From positions 1 through 64,000 of the forward strand of contig JBGTDA010000011.1 of assembly GCA_041748555.1 (NCBI GenBank): a stretch of 64,000 nucleotides of DNA. The letters run 5' to 3'. Both the position numbers and the translations under genes were made by a program. The notes under the pieces were generated by a model that did no database searches, was not told the origin of the DNA, and saw only the letters and a list, made by a program, of their open reading frames with translations. The stretch is from Rhodonellum sp041748555 (lineage in GTDB: Bacteria; Bacteroidota; Bacteroidia; Cytophagales; Cyclobacteriaceae). Numbering within the stretch: the first letter of the stretch is position 1; each line of letters opens with the position of its first letter. Below are positions 1 to 8,880 of this stretch, piece after piece.

Positions 1-1014
1 GAAATACTCATCTTCAGTTTCTAAAACCCTGAAGTACGTGTAGAATTCTTCTTTGTGGTATGCGTCCTTTCCGAAAAGAATCCGGTCCTGATACTTCGTA
101 AAAAATGCTTTTGCCCTTCTGGGTTGCCTTCCGAATTCTGCGATTACCGCTCCGATCCCAAAGTAAACATTCGGAAATTCGTCTAAATGTGCTCCTGCTT
201 TGTCCAGATCATTGGCCATCCAACCCATATGGGCATTGATGAACTTGGTGCCAGGATTTTTTCTGAAGACATGATGTTGTTCGGCCATCAGTTGCGCAAA
301 AGGCGCCGGATCGTTGTCTTCCCGCTTTCTGTTTGGATTGATTTTCAGCTCTAGCCAACGCTCATTATTACCATCCATTGGTTGCCAAAACTGGGAAGGG
401 TCTCCGGAATGGATGATCACGGGAATTCCCAGCTCCCCTGCTTTTTTCCACACCGGATCGAGATCAGGATGGTCAATTGGAATACGCTCTCCATGGATGT
501 CTTTTATCGATAGCCCCAGACTCTTATAGATCTTCAATCCATTGGCGCCGTTTTTCACGTCTTTCTCCAGATCGGCAACGGCTTTCGCCACCCATGCATC
601 AGATCCAAAATCAGAAAAGGAGAGGTTGGTGAACACGATGAATCTGCCCGGGGCCACTCCATTGAACCTTCGGATCATGGAGTACATATATTCTTGGGCA
701 TCAATGTCCTCACTTTGCCTGGAAAATCCACGTCCACTGAGGTTGACCATGACGCCCATGTTCAATTCATCCATTTCCTTAACTAGCCGGAGCACTGTTT
801 CCTGATTGACATTCCATTGGTGACTGTGGATGTCTATAAACGGAAATTTGGCTCTTGAAACAGGATGCTCGGGAACAACCAAGGTGGATGGCGGATTAAA
901 CTCCTCGAAACTCATATCTTGGGCAGATACGTGGAGACAGCAAAAAGGCAAAATTCCATATAAGGCGATTTTGACAATCGTGCTGTTAGGATAGGGTTTA
1001 AAGGAAAGGTGCAT
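1..1014 (-). CDS. Secreted amidohydrolase family protein (3' end beyond window)
   Basis: Partial gene; 338 codons are visible and the C-terminus lies left of base 1. Reading from the ATG at 1014 gives an N-terminus with a hydrophobic stretch and an Ala-x-Ala-like cleavage region (CLHVSAQD), so I chose it over the internal ATG at 915, which would lack the signal peptide. The mature protein has the metal-dependent amidohydrolase (Amidohydro_2, TIM-barrel) pattern: an early HSH pair at about residues 63-65, then IIHSGDP, NAHMGW and LFGKDAY, which are the usual positions of later metal ligands and the catalytic Asp. The family hydrolyses or decarboxylates cyclic or lactone substrates; the substrate here is unknown. 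It lies 285 bp downstream of a Gfo/Idh/MocA oxidoreductase on the same strand, which suggests a catabolic group. Confidence 0.85.
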   Translation of the reverse strand, partial: MHLSFKPYPNSTIVKIALYGILPFCCLHVSAQDMSFEEFNPPSTLVVPEHPVSRAKFPFIDIHSHQWNVNQETVLRLVKEMDELNMGVMVNLSGRGFSRQSEDIDAQEYMYSMIRRFNGVAPGRFIVFTNLSFSDFGSDAWVAKAVADLEKDVKNGANGLKIYKSLGLSIKDIHGERIPIDHPDLDPVWKKAGELGIPVIIHSGDPSQFWQPMDGNNERWLELKINPNRKREDNDPAPFAQLMAEQHHVFRKNPGTKFINAHMGWMANDLDKAGAHLDEFPNVYFGIGAVIAEFGRQPRRAKAFFTKYQDRILFGKDAYHKEEFYTYFRVLETEDEYF

Positions 1015-1231
1015 AGAATCCAAGAAGGTTTTTTAAAGATATTACTATTACCGAAATCCTCACATGACTTTTTTATGGATTGAAATTTTGATGGATAGTA
1101 GGGTGTATTTCTTTTTATGGATATCCGCAATGATACCGGTAAATGCCAATAACCAAAGGATCCTCTGCCAAATGCTAGATTGATGGCTTCTTCCTACTTC
1201 GGTCTTCTATCCCTTTGCCTCGATAAGCAAT

Positions 1232-1254
1232 TGCTACTGGCAGAATAGCGGATA
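1232..1254. repeat. 23-nt repeat copy A (matches 55147-55169)
   Basis: The 23 bases match 55147-55169 with two mismatches and share the exact 16-mer GGCAGAATAGCGGATA. This copy lies in the gap between the Gfo/Idh/MocA gene and the amidohydrolase gene; the other precedes a FecR gene. The role is unknown. It could be a dispersed intergenic element or, less likely, a shared regulatory site. Confidence 0.5.
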
Positions 1255-1299
1255 TATATATTTCTTTATTATATCAATAATAGGCTTCAAGCATTGCGC

Positions 1300-2484
1300 T
1301 CATTTCGTGAAAATCTTCCCCGTTTCTTTGTTTTTCAGAATGGTTTTTTTGTCTCCATTGGGTAAAACCTCTTCTTTGATAAACCAGTGGGCTTCGTCGT
1401 ATTCCTGATAGACCGAAGGTTTGGATAACCCTGTTTTGCCTCGCCACTCGGGCAGCTCAACAGGTTCCCAGAGTTTGGTTTTGGCAGATTTGTAGGCGGC
1501 ATCGATGATCGCATTCACCACATAGCCATCATAAAAGGTTTCTCGGGGTTGACGGTCATTTTCGAAAGCTTCAAACATATCCGTAAACATGCCAGGATAT
1601 CCCAGTTCATGGGCTTCATCTCCAACAGGGAACTGCCAACCTGAAGTGGCTTCGGCTTTTTCGGCCACATAATCGGTTCCGGCTCCGCTGGTGTACATCT
1701 CGAAACCTGTTCGCAAAAAGGAGTTGATCCAAATGGTTCCTTCCGTGCCCATCACCTCATCCCTGAGATCCATGCCGCCACGGAACGTCCAGGAAACCTC
1801 GAACTGTCCAATCGCTCCGTTTTCATATTTGACCAAACCGATGGCATGGTCTTCCGCATCAATGGGTTTTACCTGTGTGTCCGCCCAACACATGACTTCC
1901 ACAGGCAGCACCTCTTTGCCGATAAAATTCCGGGCAATCTCAATGCAGTGACATCCCAGATCCACAATGGCACCACCGCCCGCTTTTTCCATATCCCAAA
2001 ACCAATCCGAATGCGGCCCGGGATGTGTTTCTCTCGACTTGGCCCAAAGCACCCTGCCAATGGCTCCTGACTGAACACTTTTCAGGGATTTCAAAAACTT
2101 GGGAGTATAGCAAAGGTCTTCCAGATAGCCCGCAAATATCCCTGCTTCTTCACAGGCCTTTGTCATTCGTAAGGCTTCGGCGGCGGTTCTGCCCAATGGT
2201 TTGGTGCATAAAACCGCTTTCCTGTGTTTGACACATAACATCACCGCTTCTTCGTGCAAATAATTAGGCAGGGCAATGACAACCATATCCGTTTCGGGAT
2301 GCGTGATCGCCTCCTCCATATCGGTGGTAACATGCTCCATATCATAATCTTTTGCAAACCGTCTTGCGGTTTCTTCCCGTCGTGCATAGATCACCTTAAC
2401 CTGATCTCTGCCCCGCCTGCCAATCAGGGATTCGGCATAAAATCGGCCGATAAAGCCGCTGCCTAACATGCATATTTTTACCAT
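1300..2484 (-). CDS. Gfo/Idh/MocA family NAD(P)-dependent oxidoreductase
   Basis: A 394-residue protein with an N-terminal Rossmann fold (GSGFIG at residues 8-13) and the family's nucleotide-binding/catalytic Lys segment as CTKPLG near residue 95, where EKP is more usual. A conserved GGGAIVDLGCHCIE segment lies near residues 169-182. There is no signal peptide, so the protein is cytoplasmic. Family members oxidise or reduce sugars, inositols and related hydroxy or imine compounds; the substrate cannot be read from sequence. It follows a PhyH-type dioxygenase gene after 56 bp on the same strand, so the two are probably cotranscribed. The ATG at 2484 gives the complete Rossmann start. Confidence 0.9.
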   Translation of the reverse strand: MVKICMLGSGFIGRFYAESLIGRRGRDQVKVIYARREETARRFAKDYDMEHVTTDMEEAITHPETDMVVIALPNYLHEEAVMLCVKHRKAVLCTKPLGRTAAEALRMTKACEEAGIFAGYLEDLCYTPKFLKSLKSVQSGAIGRVLWAKSRETHPGPHSDWFWDMEKAGGGAIVDLGCHCIEIARNFIGKEVLPVEVMCWADTQVKPIDAEDHAIGLVKYENGAIGQFEVSWTFRGGMDLRDEVMGTEGTIWINSFLRTGFEMYTSGAGTDYVAEKAEATSGWQFPVGDEAHELGYPGMFTDMFEAFENDRQPRETFYDGYVVNAIIDAAYKSAKTKLWEPVELPEWRGKTGLSKPSVYQEYDEAHWFIKEEVLPNGDKKTILKNKETGKIFTK

Positions 2485-2540
2485 AATCTGTATATTAACA
2501 ATTTGATGATTTATTGAAGGAAATGAAGCTGCGCAAAGGC

Positions 2541-3362
2541 TTACCCTTTCTTTTTAACGTTCAGCGTGATTTCCGCTTCCTTGTTCAGAAAATCCGCTTG
2601 TAACACCTGCTTTATCCCTCTTTCCAATAGGGCCCCATCCTCTACGACCTGAACCGGAGTGATACAGGAAGCATGTTTTTCCCGGAAGGGGATATTATGG
2701 GAAAGGTTATAAGCCGAAATAACCGACCAACGTGCCGTATCTGACAGATTCGGTGCAGAACGGTGGAGGATGTTGGGATGAAAAAACAAGGCATCTCCCG
2801 CCGTCAGTTCACAATAAACCAGCTCCGAAACCTTTTCTGCCTCACGAACAAAATCCGGGTCAGCCCCTTGTTGCTCCCCGATAAAATCATGCTCGAACCG
2901 CTGCATTTTATGCGTTCCCTTCAGTACCTGCAAGCAACCGTTGGCCTGTGTGGCGTCTGTCAGGGCAACCATGACGGAGATCATCGCTTCGGGGAAAAGA
3001 AATCCGTTTTTGTACCAATACCCATAGTCCTGATGCCATTCCCATGCACCACCGACCTGCGGTTGCTTCTGCATAACTTTGGAATGGAAGTGACAGACTT
3101 CCCCCGCACCTAAGAGGCTTTGGACAGTCTCGATCGTCCGCCGACAGCGGGACATCAAGCCAAAGGAATCATCACCTGCGGTAAACCACAGGGTCAATTT
3201 GGTCTTTTTGCCCTCCTGATCATTCAGGTCAAAGGAATTGGTCGTTAAGGTGTCGTCGGTTGCCACGCTGTAAAGCAAGGCAATTTCCTCGGCGCTGAAC
3301 AGCTTCGGGACGAGTATATAACCGTCCCGGTGGTAGGTTTTGATATGTTCTTGTGTAATCAT
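2541..3362 (-). CDS. Phytanoyl-CoA dioxygenase (PhyH) family protein
   Basis: A 273-residue protein of the Fe(II)/2-oxoglutarate-dependent PhyH family. The facial triad is visible: HxD at residues 110-112 (EWHQDYGYW), a distal His at about 200 (FFHPNILHRSAPN) and an Arg near 211 for 2-oxoglutarate. Members hydroxylate a wide range of substrates, from phytanoyl-CoA to ectoine and halogenated metabolites, so the substrate stays open. No signal peptide is seen. It is probably the first gene of a unit with the downstream Gfo/Idh/MocA gene; pairs of this kind are common in Bacteroidota carbohydrate or osmolyte catabolic loci (family knowledge, not shown here). Confidence 0.88.
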   Translation of the reverse strand: MITQEHIKTYHRDGYILVPKLFSAEEIALLYSVATDDTLTTNSFDLNDQEGKKTKLTLWFTAGDDSFGLMSRCRRTIETVQSLLGAGEVCHFHSKVMQKQPQVGGAWEWHQDYGYWYKNGFLFPEAMISVMVALTDATQANGCLQVLKGTHKMQRFEHDFIGEQQGADPDFVREAEKVSELVYCELTAGDALFFHPNILHRSAPNLSDTARWSVISAYNLSHNIPFREKHASCITPVQVVEDGALLERGIKQVLQADFLNKEAEITLNVKKKG

Positions 3363-3460
3363 GGGATCAATCGGGTTTTATGTTTTCTCAAGGCATTGAT
3401 TTCCTAATTTAGCAATAATCCTTTTTTTTCCCTAAGGAAGGGGGAATAAGTAATAGGCAG

Positions 3461-3793
3461 GTGAAATTAGGTTATAGAAGGGAAATCTCTCCCATGAAAC
3501 CTCTGAACCTCAAACATGAAACCCTGAACCAAAAGTACATCTTAAAATGCTTTGTGATTGTAGAACTAAAAACCAACAAGCTTTCCCACCAAGATATTGG
3601 GCAACTCGATATGTACGTGCGCATGTTTGACGATCTGGAGCGACCCGAAGGCAACAACCCCACCATTGGCATTTTACTCTGCACCGAAACCGACAGCACC
3701 ATTGCCAAATATTCGGAATTGAGCGAAATACGTGGGGTAAAAACATTGGGATGGATACCATTTAATGGCAAATTATGGCAGCGCAATTATTAA
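3461..3793 (+). pseudogene. Fragment of DUF1016 (YhcG-type) nuclease, C-terminal part
   Basis: The reading frame (GTG start, 110 codons) keeps only the C-terminal PD-(D/E)XK-like region of a DUF1016 protein: KCFVIVELKTNK, then HQDIGQLDMYV, then NPTIGILLC. These match the known family core, including the E-x-K pair in VELKT. The usual N-terminal half is absent, and the end (from about GWIPFNGKLW) departs from the family. These proteins are often found beside type I restriction genes. The next frame overlaps it and carries a different gene fragment, so a deletion junction probably lies near 3740-3800. Not expected to be functional. Confidence 0.7.
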
Positions 3794-4414
3794 GAACACA
3801 TCATTCTCAATGAACTATCGTATCATCGCATTTCAGAGTATTGTATTGGAATCCACTTGGCTGGGATACTACGAACCCTACACCACCAAAAGCATTATTT
3901 CATTTGTTGGTCAAATGATGTTGGATAATAAGCAGTCCGATATAGCTAAAGAAAACGGATTGCTTCCTTTTGACTTGTTGGTATTGGAACCCATAAGAAC
4001 CATTTGCGAAAAAATAATGAGCTTGGTTCGATTTTCTTATGGCGAAAATCCAATGGATGATTTAAAGAAAAAAATCAGGCACACCTACGATCTGCATCAG
4101 ATCTTGAAACAGAAAGAATTTTCAGAATTTATCCATTCAGCAGCTTTTGATGACATGTTGTTGAAAGTAGCTAACGATGATGTGGTGAGTTATAGGAACA
4201 ACAATAAATGGTTTAACCATCATCCTAATGAGGCACTTATTTTCAATGATTGGAAAATGTTTGGATGGAATTGAAAGCAATTTATAGCGGTGACTTTAAG
4301 GATTTAGTGTATGGTGATTTACCGCAAGAAACAGAAGTATTGGGAACCTTAAAAATGATTCAGGAAAGGCTGAAAGCAATTTCTTGGACAATAAAAATTG
4401 AACCGAAGAAATGA
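3765..4414 (+). pseudogene. Fragment of AbiEii/AbiGii-type nucleotidyltransferase toxin, frameshifted
   Basis: The C-terminal half of the type IV toxin-antitoxin nucleotidyltransferase family (PF08843-like) is visible: VLEPIRTICEKIMSLVRFSY, then DDLKKKIRHTYDLHQIL, then an NDDV...NNNKWF tail. The N-terminal nucleotidyltransferase domain with its GGT-type motif and acidic pair is missing. The frame stops at 4274 but continues in another frame from about 4265 to 4414 (MELKAIYSGDFKDLVYGD, then ETEVLGTLKMIQERL), which shows a frameshift. Its final TGA overlaps the ATG of the HsdR fragment (ATGA), so these two were once translationally coupled. Non-functional on sequence evidence. Confidence 0.7.
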
Positions 4415-4827
4415 AATTCACCGAGGAGAAATTAGAAAATGCATTTACAGAATTGTTGGGAAACGAAGGATTTACCCATCAGTTTGGTCAGACGATTTCC
4501 CGCTCTTTGGATGAAGTACTGATCGAAGCGGATCTGGAACGTTTTTTATTGACCCAATACCAGCCGCAGGATTTGACCCTCACGGAAGCCCGCTCCATCC
4601 TTCTTCAGCTAAAAACCCTGCCCTCCTCCGATCTCTACGAAAGCAACAAAACCTTTACCAAAATGCTGGCGGATGGATTTATCCTGAAAAGAGAAGACCG
4701 AAACAAAAAGGATATTTACATTCAGTTGATTGATTATCGGGGTTTGCCGAAACAAAGGCAACCTAAGAAAGAAGACTTGATTCCGGGGGAGAGGAATGGT
4801 CTTGCTGTAATTGACACAATCAATTAG
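4411..4827 (+). pseudogene. Truncated type I restriction endonuclease subunit R (HsdR), N-terminal piece
   Basis: 138 codons that begin like HsdR proteins (MKFTEEKLENAFTELLG) and carry the family's later block LYESNKTFTKMLADGFILK followed by REDRNKKDIYIQLIDY. A full HsdR has about 1000 residues with a nuclease domain and SF2 helicase motor domains; none of the helicase motifs is present before the stop at 4827. A histidine kinase gene on the other strand ends 31 bp away at 4859. With the DUF1016 and AbiEii fragments before it, this is the end of a decayed type I restriction/abortive-infection island. No HsdM or HsdS remains in the window. Confidence 0.72.
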
Positions 4828-4858
4828 GGTGTGTGTTTTTCGGCTCCCGATGAGTCAC

Positions 4859-7800
4859 CTATGCAGGAATATAGATGTCAAACGTGGTGCCTTTGTTTAA
4901 TTCGCTTGTTGCGGTGATGATACCGTGGTGGTTTTCTACGATTTTTTTTACGATTGCCAGTCCAATGCCCGTGCCTTCATATTGGTCCGTGCCATGTAGA
5001 CGCTGGAATAATTCAAATATTTTATCTCTGTATTTGGGGTTGAAGCCGATTCCGTTGTCGGCAACAGTGATGTGACAGTAGTTCTTGTGTAGAGACAACT
5101 TGCCTGTCGACAGGTCAACTTGTTCATTTATCAATCGGTCTCCTTTCACATTTTCACTCCGTATGATTACATGTGGTGGTCCATCCGGGCCGGAAAATTT
5201 CAGTGCGTTGCCGATAAGGTTAATAATCAACTGCCGTAAATGAAACGGGCTGACGTTCACTTCACAAAGATCGTTGCTTTCAACGGTGGCACCCTTTTCT
5301 ATTATGGTTTCTTTGAGTTCATTTTTTACCTCATCCACAACTTTATTAAGATCGGTCTTTTCCAGTTTTCGCTCGGATTCTTTAATCTTTGAGTAAGTCA
5401 GCAAATCCCGAATGAGTGTCTGCATCCGATTTGCGGCTTTATTTATCCGGAGAAAATAGTCTTTCCCCGTTTCTGATAACTGAGCATTTTCTGTTTCCTG
5501 TATGCGGTTTGAGAACATTTGGATTTTTCGCAAGGGTTCCTGCAAATCGTGGCTTGAGATATAGTTAAAAGCTTCAAGCTCTTTGTTGGCAATCATTAAC
5601 TCTGTAGCCCTTTTTTCTTTCTCTTCGTTTTGAAAGGCAAGTTCGTTGTTGGCAATCACTAACTCCGTTGCCCTTTTTTCTTTTTCTTCGTTTTGAAAAA
5701 CAAGTTTTTGGTTTAACTGTTCCAATTCTTTTGTTCTTTCTAAGACCGCTCTCTCCAATGCATCTTTCTCTCCTTTCTGTTCATGGATATCGGTATTGCT
5801 GCCCACCCACATGAGTATTTTTTTGTTTTCGTCTCTGATGGGTACCACCTTGCTCAGGTGCCACCTATAGCCACCTTCTTTATTTTGTATGCGGCACTCC
5901 ATATCAAAGGCTTCCCCTGTTCTTACCGAATGTTTCCAGTTATTTGTAGTTAGTTCAAAATCTTCAGGATGAATTGATTCTTCCCATCCCCCGTTTTTTA
6001 ATTCTTCCAACGTCAAGCCTGTATCATTTACCCACTGTTGATTGAAGAATAGAAGTTTACCATCGGCATCTGCATTAGTGATTTTTTGCGGTATGGAATT
6101 CATTAAAAGACGAAACTTCGTTTCACTTTCTTCAATTTTCGTGCGGGCCACAACCTGATCCGTAATTTCATGCGCTAAAGCCATCACTCCGGTTATGCTA
6201 CCATCTGCATCACGTAAGGGCTCATACACAAATGTCACATAAGCATTTTCTAACTTTCCATTCCGCATCAGATTAATCGGAAGTTCTTGGGCAACAAACC
6301 TTTCGCCCGTATTATAAACATTATCCACAAGTTGCTCAAATCCTTGGTCGCTCAGTTCTGTAAGCACCTCAAAAATTGGTTTATGTAATACCTGCTCTAT
6401 TGTTCTGCCCCAAAATTCAGCCATTCTCACATTTATTGTTTCTACTACATAATCGTCTCCGCGTACTACACAAATGGCTACGGGTGCCTGCTGTACCAGA
6501 AGCCGAAACCGTTCTTCACTGACTTTTATTTTTTCCGCAACAATTTTTTGCTCGTGTATATCTGTGGTACTTCCCACCCACATTTTGACACTTCCATTTT
6601 CATCTTTTACAGGTGATGCAAGATTTAAATGCCATCTGTAACCGCCTTCCTTATTTCTGAACCGCATTTCCATTTCTAAAACAGTACCGGTTTCCTCTGC
6701 TTTTTGAAGGCGTTTCCGGAATTCCCCCACCTCATCGGGATGCATGATTTTGTGGTACCCAAAATCCCTTAGCGCTTCAAAATCATATCCTGAAAAATCC
6801 AGCCAGTGTTTATTAAAATAGGTAACATTGCCTTGAGCATCGGCATTGCTTATTTTTGCCGGCATCAGATCTGCCAGCTGACGGAAATGGGCTAAGCTTT
6901 CTTCTAATGCTTTTTTTGCAAGTACCTGATCCGTTACATCTATTGCCATGTGATGAATGCCGTAGATCTCCCCTTTCTTATCCCGAAGTGCTTTGTATGT
7001 GAAATTGAAATAGAAGGTTTGCAGTTTTCCATCCACCAAGAGATCTGCTTTTTCTTCAACCCCGGTATAGGATTTTCCTGAAGTAAATACAGCCTCTAAA
7101 TACGCAGAAAACGGCTGGCTTGTTAATTCGGGCAAAAAATCCTTTAATGGTTTTCCAATGATATTTTTGCCCTTTCCCCAATAAGTCAGCATCATGTCGT
7201 TGGCGTACTGCAACCGGATTTCGGGGCCGGCATACAGTGCAGTAGCTACGGTAGACTCTTCTATAAGCATACGGTAACGATATTCGCTTTCTTCAACTTT
7301 CTTGCGGGCTAGTACCATTTCTGTTACATCATAAGCAATAGTGGTGACCCCCGAAACAGTACCATCTGCTTCGTAATGGGGCTGGTAAACAATATTAAAA
7401 TACCGATCCTCCATTTTGCCGTTGTATTTTAATTGGGTAAAAATTTCGTTGGCATAATGCGGAATGCCCGTGGTATAAACATTGTCTATCAACGCAGGAA
7501 ATGGCTGATCTTCCAGTTCGGGTAAAAGCTGATGCAGGGTTTTACCTTCCACTTCCCTCCCTTTTCCCCAAAAATCTTTCATCAGATCATTGGCAAGGGT
7601 AATCACCATTTCTTTTCCTTTCATTACCGAAAAAGCAAATGGCGATTGCATGAGCAAATTGTAAAAACGTTTATTGCTTTCTTCAATCTGCTTCAGTGTT
7701 TTTTTCTTCACATCCACCTGTGCTGTCAAGGTTTCGTTTTCTGTTACATCCTCCACCCGTTGAATAATATACTTTACATTGTTAAACCCGTCAATTACCG

Positions 7801-8131
7801 GTGAATGTACAGGCTTCCAATACTTTGTTTCAAACTCATCCGGCGAGCCCGGCTTTGGAATATTGTATTTTGTAACGGGTAAATTCTCGGATACCTTCGT
7901 TACAAGTACCCTGTTTAAGGAGGCTCTTATTTTACTTTCTCCATTGTCACTTATATCCTTGGGATTATCAGGAAACACATCGAAAAGGTTTTTTCCTGTA
8001 ATGTTTTTTCTTTCGCTTTTGGTAGCCTTTAAATATTCGTCTGATGCAGCTACAATGTTAAAATCGTTGTCCAACACTACTACCAATGCCGGAGATTGTT
8101 CTAATAATTCTTTATAATCTATCATATCCAT
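4859..8131 (-). CDS. Multi-PAS sensor histidine kinase (cytoplasmic)
   Basis: A 1090-residue protein without membrane segments. About six PAS/PAC-type modules occupy roughly residues 8-135, 150-275, 285-410, 415-540, 545-670 and 675-800; the fourth and sixth are PAS_3-like (EGGYRWHL...WVGS.TDIHEQK). A coiled coil (about 800-850) leads to the HisKA domain with the phospho-accepting His at about residue 861 (SSHDLQEPLRKI). The ATPase follows, with the N box around 971 (INLIGNALKFSG), DNGIGF at about 1025 and GTGIGLAIV near 1053. No response regulator lies beside it, so it is an orphan kinase. The many PAS domains suggest sensing of internal redox, light or ligand signals; the ligand is unknown. 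Confidence 0.93.
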   Translation of the reverse strand: MDMIDYKELLEQSPALVVVLDNDFNIVAASDEYLKATKSERKNITGKNLFDVFPDNPKDISDNGESKIRASLNRVLVTKVSENLPVTKYNIPKPGSPDEFETKYWKPVHSPVIDGFNNVKYIIQRVEDVTENETLTAQVDVKKKTLKQIEESNKRFYNLLMQSPFAFSVMKGKEMVITLANDLMKDFWGKGREVEGKTLHQLLPELEDQPFPALIDNVYTTGIPHYANEIFTQLKYNGKMEDRYFNIVYQPHYEADGTVSGVTTIAYDVTEMVLARKKVEESEYRYRMLIEESTVATALYAGPEIRLQYANDMMLTYWGKGKNIIGKPLKDFLPELTSQPFSAYLEAVFTSGKSYTGVEEKADLLVDGKLQTFYFNFTYKALRDKKGEIYGIHHMAIDVTDQVLAKKALEESLAHFRQLADLMPAKISNADAQGNVTYFNKHWLDFSGYDFEALRDFGYHKIMHPDEVGEFRKRLQKAEETGTVLEMEMRFRNKEGGYRWHLNLASPVKDENGSVKMWVGSTTDIHEQKIVAEKIKVSEERFRLLVQQAPVAICVVRGDDYVVETINVRMAEFWGRTIEQVLHKPIFEVLTELSDQGFEQLVDNVYNTGERFVAQELPINLMRNGKLENAYVTFVYEPLRDADGSITGVMALAHEITDQVVARTKIEESETKFRLLMNSIPQKITNADADGKLLFFNQQWVNDTGLTLEELKNGGWEESIHPEDFELTTNNWKHSVRTGEAFDMECRIQNKEGGYRWHLSKVVPIRDENKKILMWVGSNTDIHEQKGEKDALERAVLERTKELEQLNQKLVFQNEEKEKRATELVIANNELAFQNEEKEKRATELMIANKELEAFNYISSHDLQEPLRKIQMFSNRIQETENAQLSETGKDYFLRINKAANRMQTLIRDLLTYSKIKESERKLEKTDLNKVVDEVKNELKETIIEKGATVESNDLCEVNVSPFHLRQLIINLIGNALKFSGPDGPPHVIIRSENVKGDRLINEQVDLSTGKLSLHKNYCHITVADNGIGFNPKYRDKIFELFQRLHGTDQYEGTGIGLAIVKKIVENHHGIITATSELNKGTTFDIYIPA
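5586..5711. repeat. Two tandem 63-bp units inside the kinase gene
   Basis: Two direct copies (5586-5648 and 5649-5711) differ at only a few positions. On the coding (minus) strand they encode two 21-residue copies of FQNEEKEKRATEL followed by V/M-IAN-N/K-EL. Twenty-one residues are exactly three heptads, so duplication lengthens the coiled-coil linker between the PAS array and the HisKA domain without changing helix register. Confidence 0.85.
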
Positions 8132-8261
8132 AAGGTGCTCAATGTAAGTCTAATAATCGAAACTCCTGATTTTTATGTAGACGGAGATATTCATGTGTCC
8201 AAAATCCCACGCAGCCGGAACATGGACGTCTATTGGTCTTCTCCAACTTTCAACAGCGGGG

Positions 8262-8594
8262 TTATCCTGTGTCGGCAGGACCATCTTTAACATCCTTGAT
8301 TTCACATTTGCCGGTGCGGTTGAAGCGCTTGCGAAGATCTTCGTAAATAGATTTGGCACCGGGCACGTTGTGTTTCATCGCCATTTTCACCGAGTGGTAA
8401 TAGGTGAGCGCTGCCACATACGACTCCGATCCCGCCAACATGGCCGTGTCGCTCAGGAGGCTTTGCAGCTGATCGACCATGTGCAGCATAGGCAACAAAT
8501 CACGCACGGCCTCATAATCCTGTTTCATCTCCACAACGTCCATAAAGAGCGGTACAAATTGGGGATCGGCCTGAAGGTAATCCATAACCTTCAT
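8262..8594 (-). CDS. Hypothetical protein, possibly 5'-truncated
   Basis: 110 codons from ATG 8594. The same frame stays open upstream to a stop at 8634-8636, so the original N-terminus may have been longer and lost where the tandem array begins. The sequence looks like a real helical protein: QADPQFVPLFMDVVEMKQDY, then DTAMLAGSESYVAALTYYHS, then NVPGAKSIYEDLRKRF. From memory it resembles an uncharacterised Bacteroidota family ending in GAKAIYEDL-R-F, but I cannot name a function. The last dozen codons look unconserved. A second overlapping frame at 8150-8359 shares part of this DNA and is not supported. Confidence 0.55.
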   Translation of the reverse strand: MKVMDYLQADPQFVPLFMDVVEMKQDYEAVRDLLPMLHMVDQLQSLLSDTAMLAGSESYVAALTYYHSVKMAMKHNVPGAKSIYEDLRKRFNRTGKCEIKDVKDGPADTG

Positions 8595-8628
8595 AACCTT
8601 GCCAACAAAAGGACCCGTTTCAAAGGCG

Positions 8629-8880
8629 GAGCTTTATAATCCAAATTTGGAGCTCCATATTCTCAATTTTGAGCTCTGAATGTCAAACTTGGAGATCTTA
8701 ACCTCAAACTTGTTGTTATGAACTCCAAATATGGAGCTTAGAACATCAAACTTTGAGTTCAAAGAATCAAACATGGAGCTTTGAACTTCAAACATGATGC
8801 TTTGAACCTCAAACATGCAGCTTTGAACTTCAAGCATTTACCTCAGAACCTCAAACTTTAAGTTCATTACCTCCATCCTG
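8629..8880. repeat. 21-bp tandem repeat array, 12 degenerate units
   Basis: Twelve consecutive units of exactly 21 bp with consensus close to GAGCTTTGAACTTCAAACATG. The best unit contains the perfect 13-bp palindrome TTTGAACTTCAAA. The units differ by scattered substitutions but never by length, so a minus-strand frame stays open through most of the array (8634-8837) and would give a 7-residue repeat of the kind FEVQSSM/K. That peptide is probably a by-product of the 21-bp period. The array begins where the upstream part of the adjacent hypothetical gene should lie. Confidence 0.9.

Noticed and set aside
1691..2466. Plus-strand frames inside the Gfo/Idh/MocA gene
   Set aside because: Shadows of the coding strand; they have no independent motifs.
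8634..8837. 67-codon frame with FEVQSSM-like heptapeptide repeats
   Set aside because: The open frame is a consequence of the 21-bp period of the DNA repeat; there is no other sign that it is translated.
8629..8880. CRISPR array
   Set aside because: Units are contiguous with no spacers and no cas genes are nearby.
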